Assembly: GCA_037974665.1 (NCBI GenBank)
Contig: CM075781.1
Location: 31,659,235-31,723,234, forward strand
Length of the DNA stretch: 64,000 bases
Direction: 5' to 3'
Source: Ehretia macrophylla
Taxonomy: Eukaryota > Streptophyta > Magnoliopsida > Boraginales > Ehretiaceae
In this document: positions 33,922-47,365 of the stretch, in pieces
How positions within the stretch are numbered: position 1 is the first letter of the stretch
Layout: each line of letters begins with the position of its first letter
Translations under genes and position numbers: made by a program
Notes under the pieces: generated by a model
What the model was told of the DNA's origin: nothing
Seen by the model: only the letters and a program-made list of their open reading frames with translations
The model's database searches: none

Positions 33922-36880
33922 GGCTTCCGGACCCTCTAGATAATATTGTTGTTTCTTTCTTTCTCTCTTCCACCACGGTTTTGGCTTATCTAAAATCAAA
34001 GGAAACTCTTCAATCAGTTTAAATTGATGTTAATATCTCATATATAGGTAGAGTTTACACGTGTAGATCTTACCAACTATGTGAGAAACTGACTCATCAG
34101 TCCAAACTGATGAAAGAATTTTTTAAAACGAAATTGATCACCAGGCTATAGGTTATAGGTCCTAAATCTGACCAAATTTTGATGTGAGACGACCATGCTA
34201 GTTCGTAGCCATTTTTGTACATTCGATGTACTAAGACAGAGGTCTTGTACGTCTCAATAAAATGATTCAGAGAATGAGAAAATAAAGTTTTTAAATCTTG
34301 AAAATAGCCACTGATTAAACGGTTATTTATTTGTCTTACTCTCACATGTCAAAGAGGTTATAGGCGAATGATACACATATAAAGTAAGAATGATAATAAT
34401 ATTAATTTAGACTTTTCGCAAACTGTATAAATTATGATTTTAAACAACTTTCATTTTGCATATTTATTTCCATAAAAAAGTAGCTTTCCACTAAGTTTTC
34501 AAGAGCACATCACGTCTAGTAGAAGAGACATTCTTCAAAATATCCGTTTTATCTAGCATGTGAATCTATATTAATTTTTTTTATAATCTTTTCAAAATGA
34601 CAGACATTTTGAAAATGAATTGTAATTTAATTCGTTTGAATTAATATTAGTTCTCTTATATAAGATAAACTCCACGAATATATAAAATTTATTTCATTTT
34701 TTATAAACTGATATCAGTCCGAACGAATTCACAGTTATTTTCAAAATAGGATCTTGACAAACAGATTGGATAACATTCTCACAAAAGTCGTATATGTATT
34801 CGCTTCGCTGCATTGCACCCATGCCATGGGGAATTACTCAAAACTTATCCATGTCCAAGTAAAATACAACCATTGCACAGAAATCACAGGATTACCCACG
34901 GGGGGCATAAAACAAAGAACAAGCCAACGTGGCAGAAAGAATTTAAGAATATTATTATATGTAAATTTAGGTGTAATCGAATTTAAAAATGACTTTGAAC
35001 ATAAAGAAAGAAAAGAATTTGAGAATGTTATTATATGAAAAATTTTCATGTAATTAAATTTAAGAATGAGTTTGACCATAAAAGAAAGAAAATAATTTAG
35101 AAATTATTGCTAGTGGATGCAAACTTTACGGGCAATAGAGATTAAGAATCGCTTTGAGCAAAAAGAAAAAGAAAAGAAAAGAAGAAAAGCATTAAAGAAA
35201 GGAAAGCAGCACCTTAGGCTCCGTTTGTTTGCTGTAAAATAACTTACTTGTGTAAAATATTTTCTGTGGAAAGTGTTTTCCTGAAAAGTAAAATATTTTA
35301 CAGGGCTCTGTTTGTTTGCTGTAAAATAATTTGTTGGGGGAAAATATTTTTCTAAAAAATAGAATATTGAAAAATATTTTATGGTATTTGGATGTACCGT
35401 AAGTTCCGTAAAATATTTTATTCTCCCAAAGGAAATGAAAATATTTTTTAGAATTTTGTACTAGTCGCGATTGTTGACCGAAAAATATTTTACAGTTGAC
35501 CAATTTTCCGGTGTTATCAAATACCATAAAATTAAGAAAAAGCAACCGCATTTGTTGACTGAAAAATATTTTACAGTTAACCAATTTTTCAGTGTTACCA
35601 AACATCATAAAATCCAAAAAATATTTTCCGAAAAAATATTTTACAGCAAACAAACGGAGCCTTAATTATCAGCAGTAGTGTTTCCGTCCAATGGAATTTA
35701 GGAATGGGCAAATAATTAGGTGATTGGGCTATTTATGTGACATGCTGCTGTTAGACAAATGCAAGAGGGTTTGTGTGTTTCAATTTAGTCACTATTATTT
35801 GCATATAATGTCAAATATAGTCCTCAATGTTTAATAAAAATTGTGACTAAATTAATATTTTTTGCAAAATAATAGGGAGTAAATTGGCCACTTGTGAATA
35901 ATAGAGACGAATTTAAATTTTTTGAAAAATAATAGGGATTAAATTGACTAATTTTGTATAACATGAACAAATTTGAAATTTCAAAGAAACAATAAGGACC
36001 ATTTGTGCAATTCTCTCTTTTTTTTTTCTTTTAATTAAAAAAACCCTCTCTAAAAAGTATTCAGCTCACATTAAGAGTGTCATTTGAATAAATGATTTTA
36101 TTCGGAAAAAAGGTATGATTCAAGTTAATCAAACATAAAGATTATCAAAATTAATTTCAAAACAATTAATTTTTTCATTTTATCAAATTTAAACTGTTAA
36201 TAAATATGTTATCCACGCCTTTATGTTCTAACCCCTTATTAGGAGGCAATTTGCTAAGTCATTATCTTTCATTACATCTTGTAAAGATATTACTTTTCTA
36301 CTTTTTGTATAGTTGACCTATAAGCGTGCAAGGATAGCAATTGTGAATAGTGTTGTCTACGTAACATTATTACGAGAATTTATTTGCGTATAACGTTATG
36401 ATATTATAAGCGAGATTTAATAATAATGAATTATATCTTGATTTGGTTCATTATTGTAAATGTATTCATCAATAATTTTTTTTGTATTGAATTTGGGAAT
36501 ATTAATGATAGATAAAAAATTATCTATGTACATTCTTTCAATGAAAATTTTTAGAAAATAATGTAATTTATAGGTTAATCGATGATTTCTTCCTTTTAAT
36601 ATTTGCCAAATATTTTTTGGCAACTCTAATCTTTTAGCATTATAACTTCTTTTGTTAAGACTAATATTTATTGCTAAAATTACAGTTATGAAAAAATAAT
36701 GTACATAGTTCACAAAACTTAAATACCACTCATACACTATGATGTTATGAAAGAAACTTCGCTCCATTATTACGTGCCTTTTAAATTCATTGCAAGTAGT
36801 CACCTCTTTGAACTGGTTGTCTTCGTCTATGACCAAATCCTGTTCGCTAAACAAAGACATGTAAATTACTCATATATATC
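33922..36880. repeat. Repeat block A2, tandem copy of A1
   Basis: It follows A1 at a period of about 2.27 kb and matches 31656-33899, with an inserted Harbinger MITE and an extended right part (36300-36880) that recurs in A3. Divergence from A1 is visible in every line, so the tandem duplication is not recent. Confidence 0.8.
35217..35661. mobile_element. Tourist/Harbinger-like MITE (445 bp) in block A2
   Basis: Termini GGCTCCGTTTGTTTGCTGTA and its exact reverse complement, with the inverted match running on into AAATA; target duplication TTA (35214-35216 and 35662-35664). A1 and A3 keep the empty site (CATCTTAATTATCAGC). A second copy of the left terminus lies inside near 35303, so its left end is internally duplicated. 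AAATATTTT motifs are dense within it. Confidence 0.95.
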
Positions 36881-37158
36881 CAGGGGGTTGGGGGGGAGGG
36901 GGAGGGGGGGGGGGTGGATATTTAGGAATTTTTTTTCAATAGAAATTAAAATACATAATTTTTCAACTATATGAGTACATTTTTTTAGTGGGGGCTAATT
37001 AATTTTTTTAATTAAAAAAAATAGATATTAATTTTTTTTTTTTAAATACATAGTTTTTAATTCTTCTGAATCAGTGAGAGTTGTAACCCCGCAGACCTCA
37101 ATTCTTCTGAATCAGTGAGAGTTGTAGCCCCGCAGACCTCAATGTACGTCCGCCACTT
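36881..37158. mobile_element. hAT-like MITE with expanded G tract
   Basis: It begins CAGGGGGTTGGGGG and ends GTCCGCCACTT, similar in layout to the other CAGGGGCGGA/TCCGCCACTG elements, and is flanked by the identical 8-bp duplication TATATATC (36873-36880 and 37159-37166). The terminal G run (about 30 mostly G bases) has expanded. The inverted-repeat match itself is weak. Confidence 0.6.
37059..37142 (+). repeat. 41-bp tandem duplication
   Basis: Two copies of AATTCTTCTGAATCAGTGAG followed by AGTTGTA.CCCCGCAGACCTC, differing at one base, within the hAT-like MITE. Confidence 0.9.
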
Positions 37159-37166
37159 TATATATC

Positions 37167-39389
37167 TATATGTATCACATTAGTTAGGCTAGTTGAATAC
37201 CTTTTTGAGTTTAATAATTGAAGAGAGCGTGCTTGAATGAGGGGTTTAAATCGAACAAAAAAATAGAAAAAGAATGAGGGGTTTAAATCCTCTTATGATA
37301 TAACGTTATTGGCCTTATCAATTTACCACTTGCAATTAAGAGTTGGAGACAAACGCGGAAGAGATAATTATGCTTCTACAGATTCAATGAGGATTGAGGT
37401 CTCTTTCATTCAAACATCATTGATGACAAACAAAATCCAAATGAGAACATTAGTTTGAACCTTCAAAACGTAGCATACGGATAATGAGTAACTCATTCAG
37501 AATAGTCCTTCAAACTTATATCATGAAAATATCAAATCTTGTTCACAAAAAAAAAAAAAAAGAATCAAATCTTAAAGAGAAATACATGACCACACCATAA
37601 GGAGACGTAACAATGCGAAAGCAAAAACCCTGACCCCTTTTCTTCCACTCTCCCTAGGAGTATAAAATTTCAAGACACATAAGTATAACAAAGAAAAAAT
37701 TCCATCCCCTATTTTTTTTTTTTTTTTTAATTTTTTGGATACAAGGGAAGGTAGAGCCTGATCACCAACTGATAAAATTCCAAATGCAGAACTTCACCGC
37801 AAACATGTATCAGATGAGTTAAGAAGGAAACCTAAAAAATGTAATAGAGATTTGAACTCGTGACTAATCACAAATCTTCTCCACATCTTAAACACCCCAA
37901 CCATGTCCCAGGGACACCAACCCCTTTTCTTTCTCTCCTTTTTTCCTTTTTTTTTTTTTCCGGCCTTATTGGCCCACAGTTTGCTACTTTTGGTTAGTGA
38001 GGCTCTGGGGTTAGGTTCCGTTCACAAGTCCATGGTCAGTAAACACACCAACACGACCATGGACCTCTTATATTGTAAAGTACCTTTACCTAGAGCAATC
38101 CACACCATTTCTTTTCTTCTTCTTTTTTTTCTTTGTTTTTTTTTTTTTGTCAGAACAATCCATACCATTTCGAGCAATAAATAGGCTATTAGGGTTGACT
38201 TGCCCCATTGAGAGCCACCATACAGAAGTTGGAGATGGATCCCTAGTCTAGATGTGTCTATCATAACACGTCGCCCAAGGTTTTTCACAGGATTATCACA
38301 AAGGTGGTTTTAATGGCTTCACGTAACAATCAACTTAATAGTTTAATTAATTGTTGCAGTATTTTATTTTCTGATATAGATCCTGTAATAATCTAACAAG
38401 TACTATCAAAGCCACTAATATCATAAATAAAACCTGCATGGAAAAGTGTTTCTTTTGTCAAGATTTAATTATTTTCAACCACCATAAAAATTCACGTGTT
38501 TATGTATTTTGAAGCCGTGTTGAGTTCTGCACTAGGATAGAGCAAATTAAATGCAAGGATCTGCCAAACTAAGGATAAGCAATTATTTTATTTATTTATA
38601 TAATCAATATGATTATATCTGTTCCCATACTAGTCAATAAAATAAGGTTATAAGCTATCGTATACAGATAAAAGGAAGTTTTGGACATGCTAAACTTGAA
38701 TGCTGAAATGGTGTTGGTATGTTTATATTGTTTTATTATGGATTTCTTTCTATCTAGTTTAGGCTGTATGCATACATGGTTATGTTGATAAGTACATTGT
38801 CATTTGGTTCCTATGCACTTAGTCAAGAATGTAATTATAAAGATGAATGAAAATATTTGTATATACATGATGGAATTATGACATTAATAAAGTATCTAAC
38901 GCATGTTATGTGCAAATTTAAGCACAAATCTCAAAAAGAACTATGCCAAAGGCATAGAGATCATTTTTAACCGTTGTTTTTCTTAAAGTTATGTCTAAAT
39001 TTTGTTAAGAATATTATTTACTTGCATAAGTTGCGATTCCAGATAATATATATATATAAAAGGTTTAAAAGGGTTGACCACTCTTACTGGACAACTCATG
39101 TATAAGTTTCATAATTATCTGTGTAATATCATTTTGGGCAATAGCATTCGTCTCTGTTTGAGCAATTATTTTCTCGAGTTTATTGCCTTATCTATGCCAC
39201 AAAAATAAAGTTTTCATTGAAGAAAAGCAGCACACCGGGAGGCATATGAGTGGTGGTCTATACAAAAAAAAAAAAAAAGGAAAAGGAAAATGTTTCTCTT
39301 TAAGTTTCTGTTTTCTTTTATTTAAGAAGAAAAAAAAGGAAGGAAAAGATGTCGGCTCTTTCCAGCTATATCATTTTTAACAGTTGTCT
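37167..39389. other. Intergenic sequence, no gene seen
   Basis: Both strands lack recognisable coding or RNA features; several poly(A)/poly(T) runs and pyrimidine-rich stretches only. Confidence 0.5.
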
Positions 39390-41493
39390 GTATGTGTATG
39401 TGCGTATATAATGGAAGACAAAAGGTTCAAATGACCATCATGCCCTTCCACTAAATGCTATTCTACTAATTTGTCATTCTAGTTAATTTCCAATTATTTA
39501 GTTGCTCTTGCTTTAGTTGTTTAAGTTTAATTAATTTATACGATACCTTTAGCAATTTTTCTACCCGCCTTCCCAAAATGCTATACAAATAATTTTAATG
39601 AATGTATGCTAATAAACAAATAAGTAATGAGAATAAAATGCGAAATTCACAAAATAAAATACTTAAAATTTCACCACGGGCTCGGAGCTGCTTATTCAAT
39701 AATTGAAATTAATAAAAACTAACAAAAAAATACAAATAAATATTTCAAATAAATATAATACTAAAATAATTACTCCATTTATATTAATTAAACACAATTT
39801 GCACATTTTCAAAAATAAGAAAGTCTATACTAAGAAATATATGCTACTAGCTAATAAAGATCACATAATTATGGACTTTCATTTAGAATAAACACATCAG
39901 CATATGCAAGTAGATATTAATCACTACATGCTAGGTTTGGGTTGTTATACTCTTCTCCCTTCAAAGAATTGCGTCCTTGCAATTCCTTATTCTCAAAAGA
40001 ATTCCACACCATCTGTAACAATTCTGGTCATAACTGTCGCCGAAGAAAAGCACATATGAGATTCCTAGTGAAAGCTCTAAGCAAGAAATCCATTCTAGAG
40101 TTTCGAATAAGAATGCCGAAAAAATACCAGTAAGAGATCTGAATATAAACACCGCAGGTACCACTGAATAAAACCCAGACAGAATTCTGGATATGAATAT
40201 CATTGAAAAATGCCAATAGAAATCCTAGAAAAGATTACCAAAAATGAATGCTAAATAAGAAGACTGCCAAGATTCCCAATCAAAATACCAAAGAAACTGC
40301 CATATATGAAATCCTAAATAGGAAGACCAAATAAAGGTCTCTGTTAAGAATTCCCTTTGAGCATCTTTGAATAAGAATTCCGAGAGTATACCCAATAAGA
40401 ATCTCCATAGTCAAGTTAATAATCTTTCATAGGCAAACGGAAAAAGAATAACAATGCTTCTATATTACGTAACGTTAAACATATATATGCAGCCTTTATC
40501 AAATCTCCTCACCTTTAAGTTAACATGTAAATATTAGCAGTACGCGAGTTCTCCATCTTTCCTTCCTTCGATCCTACTTTCATCCAGTTTGTTTACCTTT
40601 TCTTTTTCCTTTTGGTTTTAAGCTTCTCACCATTGAATCCTTTCTGTTTTCTTTTGCTATGATGTAACCTAACAAGCCAACTTATCGAAACTGTTTTGCT
40701 AAATAATACAAGCTAAATCCTATTGCTACCGTATGTTGTCTTTTGTCCCAATTGCCGTCGGTGAAGGTGGTGAGTTAATAAGGATAGTCCGGCTAGAGCA
40801 GTGAGCTGATAGTGATTAAGTATGGCTGAAGCTAAGCTTCTCGACGTGGGTGTACGGAAATGCTAAGGACGCCCAGCTTAGCTTGTGCCTAGTTTGTGTG
40901 ACATCTTAAATGGGTAAACAAATAAACTTGTCTTAGGTTACTAGAAAAGAGCCGGGCAAGGTAATAATGCTAGCATACATCAGGCAGCAATTTGATGAAA
41001 ACTATTCTTTTACTTTGCTATAAAACTACAACCATTAATTCTTTTGTTTCCTATGTAAACTAAGCTAATGTATTAACTTTGTGTGTTCCTTCGGCCGTGA
41101 ATGATAAGCTTTAAATAGAGTTAGAATTGGCCTTTGATTGGGTGAGTTCCTAATAATGAGTAAGCTAACTAATGTACAATAATTCTAGCTTTAGGTGTCA
41201 TTAGCTGATATACATGCATACATGCAAGGTGACAGCAAGCTAGGTGAAGTGCTAACTATGGCTTTAGCTTGTTTGCTGATTCAACGATTCTAGCTATAGA
41301 TGTTACCAATTGGTGAGATGGTGCTAAATCGTTGGAGCTTGAGGACTTGGCAGGTATTGACTTGATGAATGATGACTTTGAAGAAGCCAGTGATGCCGTG
41401 TGGTACGACATGTATGTGCTGGCAACATATGATCAAAGGCTTGCTTAGTGGATGGTGAAGCTGGCTGGTGGACGGTGAAGTGAAGTTGTACGT

Positions 41494-41674
41494 AACTACG
41501 AACTGTGATTTAGATAGTAAATGAATTATTAATGGATAAACTTTATCTGTAAAGTTAAGAGTTCGAAATTCACTAAAACCAGTTCGTGGTTAGGGACATT
41601 CTTCAACCCCGAATAAGATTAGTCTCACACTTTTGATGTGGAGATCACGTCGTCGTTTAACGAAAAAAAAAAAA
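41494..41674 (+). mobile_element. SINE with 14-bp target duplication
   Basis: A 181-bp insert ends in 12 A residues and is flanked by GTGAAGTTGTACGT (41480-41493) and GTGAAGTTGGACGT (41675-41688). It carries AGAGTTCGAAATTC, close to a Pol III B box. Long direct repeats plus a poly(A) tail are typical of SINE retroposition. It is inserted in the interior of L2. Confidence 0.82.
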
Positions 41675-43541
41675 GTGAAGTTGGACGTGGCGAGAGGCAA
41701 AGCAATAACGATATAGGTTACCAACTTAGGGTGATGACTACTATAAGCTAGTGTTAGCTGTAATAATAACTTCGTTGTGCGCAGGTAAGTATTCTAGCAA
41801 CGTGTCTTCACAATTGGTTATGGTTTAGCTATCGTGTTCGCTAGAGGCATTATTTGGTTCAGCTGCATAATAGGCAGGCAGCTTATTTGTTATGCCTAGG
41901 ATAATAATGGTTTATAGGAATCAATTAGTGACAAAATATTAGTAAGAACTATCAATAAATTTTTAAAAGTTAGTGGGCTATCTATTGTTATTTAAAATGA
42001 AAAGCAATAAGAGGTATTAGTTTTATTCATAGACATCTAGTGACAATCTTACATATATATTCCTAATATTAAATTACTTCATATACTCACCTCTTGTTTA
42101 ACTAAGATAGTTTACTTAAATACCATAAAAGTTAATCATTCTAATGAATGATAATATAAACCTAAGTACCTTCAAACCATCTCATGTACCTATTAGTTCC
42201 TTTAGTAACCAATTCAAGTAATATACTTATTAATTATCTAATGGTTATTCTATACGTAAGAGTGTTATATTATTCTAACGAAAAGTGGTGTGATACAAAC
42301 CTAATTAGCTTTGTTAATTATTTTACCCCACAACAAATCGAAGTATCCTCAAATAATGTATTCTATAGGATCAAACCTTTCAACCAATATCTTAAATCTC
42401 TTCTTCTATCTCACAAGCTAGGTTTGCCATCAAATTTCAATATTTTAAACAACTAAACCGTGCTTCCAATTAAAGTACTAAATCCAATATTTTTAACTTG
42501 TAACACCCAAATTATACTTTACCAGATACTAACTTCTCTTTTATTCCAGGAAGTAGGGTTACTATATAAATATTACCTAGTAAACCCTAACTAAAATAAT
42601 TATTCAAGCTAAGCCATAACTATATAAGTAAGGTTCCACATCTAATATTTCTAATTTTTACCACTCAAACTATTCAAATGTACTAACCTAGCTAACTGGT
42701 CCTTCTTTTTAATTCAAACGAATGCTTAGTTTGATATGCTAGGCTTTGTATATTTCTTAAATTTCATTTTGTTCATGTCATAAGAACTAAGAACACCTAT
42801 CATTAATCAAAAATCAATCTTAAATATTAAGTCAATTAATTATAATCTAAATATAAGCAAATGATTATAAAGGCACGTTTTCCAAGAATACTGCAAAGTA
42901 ATGAAACAAATAAAAGATAAATGACATATTATAAATGCATGGCCGGCTCAGGTATTACACTACACACAAGTTCCTTGACCCAAAAATAGTTATAAGTGGC
43001 AACAACTTTACAAAAACAACATACATCCACCCAATCTCAGCTAAAATACTTAGGCAATTACGAAAAGTCAGCAACTTCTTCTTCAAGCACAACAACATGA
43101 GGAAGCCCAGGTTCTAACTCAACGGTACCTAAAATGTTGTTGAAAAGGGTGAACATATCTTGATACTCAGTGAGGAAGCGAAACAGTTATTCGAGGAGTT
43201 TTGAAAATATTTTCGTGCAATGCATATATGCCATAAAATCAATTAACAAAATCAAACACTCACTCAAAATAATAAAGTTAAGTAACACATTTAGAAAATT
43301 GTAATCATACAATAACCACATATAATCAATTCACAAAGGTGTCGCATCAATACGAGAGAATCAACCAATATCACGAAGTTAATAACACTTAAATAAAGAA
43401 TACAATCATATGTAACTTTCTAAAGACTTAGGGCCCAAGCGAAAGTTACGTGGATAACCACGTAGCAACAATAACAATGAAGACAGTTACCTAGGGTAGA
43501 ATCAATCTTGATACCGCTTAAATATCCACAAACGAGCTCGT

Positions 43542-43734
43542 GGTAGTCATGTCAATACACTGACGAACTCAGCCGTCTAGAGTGACACGACGCTACCAAT
43601 CACTTCCGATACCAAGGTAGTCATGCCAATACACCGACGACATTGGCCATCAGGAGTGTCATGACGCTACCTGGCCATGGTAGTCATGCCAATATACCGA
43701 CAACATCGGCTATCCGGAGTGTCATGATGCTACC
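43542..43734 (-). repeat. Three 56-bp hairpin units in the L2 LTR
   Basis: Units 43542-43597, 43616-43671 and 43679-43734 each begin GGTAGTCATG and end (C)ATGACGCTACC or a close variant, so each can form its own stem-loop. Related single stems occur in the other Gypsy LTRs here (1507-1566 and 63630-63690). Copy number has grown in this LTR only. Confidence 0.9.
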
Positions 43735-44339
43735 ATGTCCCACTGAGTATAAGCATGCTATAGTATTCGATTAATAAACAATTTCTCCCATAAACAAGAT
43801 AGCACAAGGTGATACACACAAGATAGCAACTTAAGTCAATCATAATTTACGAGTACATTCAAGTTCACTTAGACCCTTAACAATCATTACCAACCACAAC
43901 CAAGCTCTAAAACACACAAGCACATACACGACCCTAAAACACATAAATGCCCCTTTATATTCAAACGATTATCTACAGGCTCTAATCACATTTTAGCAAC
44001 TTTAAACACTAATCTAGTCATTCTAGCTTTTATAACATCTTACTCACCCATTAATACCAACACCTATTCATTAAATCAACAATTTGACATAAAACTACTA
44101 TTCATCTCCTTCTTTATATAACTCTTATACAGGCTCTAAACATACTCTAACTATTTTAGGTACTACACAAGTTATTAGAACACTTATGGCATCCATACAA
44201 GCCTTTAAAACAAATAATTAAGCCATAAACTACAAGCTAGCAAAAAAAACACTATTCATCATCTTCCTCATAAAACCCTAGTTCAAGCTCTAGCTTAACA
44301 CATGCAATACCCACAAAAGCCTACTCTACGAGCCATTAG

Positions 44340-45731
44340 TGTTGGATTATATGCCCTAAATGCCAATTTTAGGACATAATAATTATATTATTTATTTAAT
44401 GTGAGCAGGTTATTTAAATATAATTAATGCAATTAATTATTTAAATAAAAGTCTTTAGAATAATATTTATAGATTTTATCATTAAGAGGAAGGATATGAG
44501 TGACAGAATATATATTCATAAATATATTCTAAAATAGTCCTCGGTCGTAGGATAAATTAATTAGACGTTGATTTATCTGGAAAGATCGGATTATAGTCTA
44601 CCATCCAAATAATATGAGATATTGATTTGGGCGATTGGTCTCATATCGTAAGGGTAGATGTATAAGTGTTTATAGTGCAATTAAGTCCTTAGACCTGAGA
44701 CACCACGGTTATCTTGTGTTAGGGATAACGTGATTTGCTGGTACAATAAAGGTAGTCCTCATCAAGGATTAGATAATGTACTCAGTAGTTACGATCTATT
44801 CCGGCAGAAGATAGGTACGTGTAGATATGGAATCTATCAATTAGAGATCCTATGCGATCTATTAATCGAGTAACTAGAAATCCTTGGCCGAGGTAGAATA
44901 GTGGAAGTCATTCCACGTATTATTAATAAGTTACTGATTAAATAGATTTGGGCATATGATTGAGTAATAGAGTTTGACAACTCTATCTATGACTCTGACT
45001 CAATCGGGATAATTTAGACAGAATGAATTGATTGCATAATTTTTACTAAAGGGTTCGTAGAATTTCACTTCATTATTAGTTAGGTAGTCATGATATACTG
45101 CTAGGTATCACTCACGACTTGCGAGAATTAAATTAGAATAGTTCTAATTAAATATTAATTAGATTAATATTATTTCGCTGTCAATTAATTATGAACCCGA
45201 GAGGTCACACACAAAAGGAATTTGTAAATTAATTGGATTAGAGAAAAGATTAAATTAAATTTAGGATCGTCCTAAATATTAATTTAATTGAGCTCGTAGT
45301 AACTTGATATTAATCTGGTTATTATGAGCCCAAGACTGGTTAGTTTGAGTCCAGTCCACATGTGGCCCTAGGTCACATGTATCTCCTATATATTGTACTA
45401 TTCTGACAGGTTTAGCTAGTACAAAAATCATAGTCAGAATAATATATATGATTTCTCTAGAAAACCTAGTGGGGGTGAAATCCAATTGAGGGTGCAGCTT
45501 CTGTGTGGATACTTTCCAAGGCTTCACAATTGGAGAGCTTTCAGATTCTACATCAGATTCGTCATCATAGAAAGGTAATCCTAAAATTTTTTAATGCATA
45601 ATTAATAGTTGATTATTATGCATGTATGTAATCTACGTAACTAGCCATGAACGTGATGCATGAGTATTATTTGTTTCCGCTGCGTTTTATTTAATTATAA
45701 AATTATTAAACACCATGCATGATTCCCAACA
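44340..45731. mobile_element. Solo LTR, Angela/BARE-like Copia (1392 bp)
   Basis: It starts TGTTGGATTATATGCCCTAA and ends GATTCCCAACA, with the 6-bp inverted ends TGTTGG/CCAACA, and is flanked by ATTAG (44335-44339 and 45732-45736). The start and length resemble Angela-lineage Copia LTRs. It lies within the L2 LTR, so it is younger than L2. No internal domain is present. Confidence 0.9.
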
Positions 45732-47365
45732 ATTAGAACAACAATTCTTGCAAGATTAAACTTTATAAACAACATTTATAACATAATCAATAATCTACAC
45801 AAACAATATATAACATAATATACATATATTTAGCAAGACAATCAAACACAAAGCTTCAATACTTTATATAAGCTAACAACAATGAGTTGTTCATAGATAG
45901 CACATTTTCAACACATAGCAAGTAAGAATTTCACGGAAGTAAGCTCATTTTCCAATCCTCTAACTGATCCCTAAATTAATCAATTCAGTTACCTATATTA
46001 ATGACCTCTAAAGTTTCTAATTTTTATGTATCAACGTAGCTCTTTGAGTGTAGACAATTTTAGATTCAAACGGTGCTTAATTCCAAGCTAAATTCCCTAA
46101 GTTATGACTATTTTCGCGCAACTACACCTAGTAGCCCCTGTGCAGCAATTTTTCCAGACACGTTTCTAAAATGGCTAAATCGGAGGGTCAAAACATTAGA
46201 ACTAGCCTTAGCACCAAAAATTAACATTTTCTCTAAACTGCCTAATCTCGCTTATATATAAATTTTGTTAAGTTTCGTGTTTGTTTGCTATGACAAAAAG
46301 GCTCCGAAAGACAGTAGCTCGTTTCTGTCCAATTTTAGAACTTCTACATAAATCTTTTTTGTGCAACTTTGTTAATTGTATAGCCTCTAATCTATCCATT
46401 TTTCACTCTTTTAAGCTTCAACACATCATCTTAACTCTAATTCATTAACCTAAATTCACAAGAAGCTACTACAATTAACTAAGAAAAAATATTGCATAAA
46501 CTCAACTAAATACACTTTATAAACATAAGTTTATCAAAAACAAGTCTAGCTAACACATAATAGCAAGATTATAACATGCTTGAATGGAAAAATAGTTGAG
46601 TTAGAAAAACCCCTCACTTTGAAATCCAAAGAAGATGCAAGAGAAAACTTGAGCAAGGTAGATAGAAGCAAGATCTTGAAAAAAACAACTTGGATCTTCA
46701 ATTTCTCCTTTTGATTTGCCTTCTAGAAGCTTGAATGTGTGTTTGTGTGTGTTTCAGTGTGTTAGGCATTTTTTAGTATGTGAGTATTTGTTGTAGTATG
46801 TTTGTATGTGTATGTGTGTATATAATGGAAGACAAAAAGCCCAAATGACCATCATGTCCTTCAACTAAATGTTATTCGACTAGTTTATCATTCTAGTTAA
46901 TTTTCAACTATTTAGTTGCTCTTGCTTTAGTTGTCTAAGTTTAATTAATTTATACGATACCTTTAGTAATTTTTTTACCCGCCTTCCCAAATTGCTATAC
47001 AAATATTTTTATTGAACACATGCTAATAAACAAATAAGTAATGAGAATAAAATATGAAATTCACAAAATAAAATATTTAAAATTTCACCCCGAGCTCGGA
47101 GCTACTTATTCAATAATTGAAATTAGTGAAAACTAACACTTAAATACAAAGACATATATTTCAAATAAATATAATACTAAAATAATTACTTCATTTATAT
47201 TAATTAAACACAATTTGCACATTTTCAAAAATAAGAAAGTCTATACTAAGAAATATATGCCATTAGCTAATAAAGATCACATGATTATGCACTTTCATTT
47301 AGAATAAACACATAAGCATATGCAAGTAGATATTAATCACTACATGCTAGGTCCGGGTTGTTCCA

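Larger units (their letters stand above)
39390..47365 (-). mobile_element. L2: long-LTR element without visible coding domains
   Basis: Minus-strand element. Its 5' LTR lies at 42498-47365 (TGGAACAACCCGG start, TGTAACACC end in plus orientation) and part of its 3' LTR at 39390-39949; the shared portion (39390-39949 and 46800-47365) is nearly identical. A purine-rich tract (39951-39963, minus strand) borders the 3' LTR. The interior 39950-42497 has no gag or pol. Without its nested insertion the LTR is about 3.5 kb. Interior motifs such as AATAAGAATTCCGAGAG match, in reverse, those of L1 (ATTCTTATTGGGC). No clear primer-binding site was found. A non-autonomous Gypsy relative of LARD type; incomplete. 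Confidence 0.7.

Noticed and set aside
35192-35653. 153-codon open frame on the minus strand
   Set aside because: It coincides with the Harbinger-like MITE and its flank; the low-complexity KIFY-rich protein comes from AAATATTTT repeats, not from a gene.
36417-36860. 147-codon minus-strand frame, repeated at 62328-62771
   Set aside because: The frame survives because A2 and A3 are recent copies. Most base differences between them change the amino acid, which shows no coding constraint, and no domain is recognisable.
37903-38184. 93-codon Phe/Leu-rich frame
   Set aside because: Pyrimidine-rich low complexity; no signal of a real gene.
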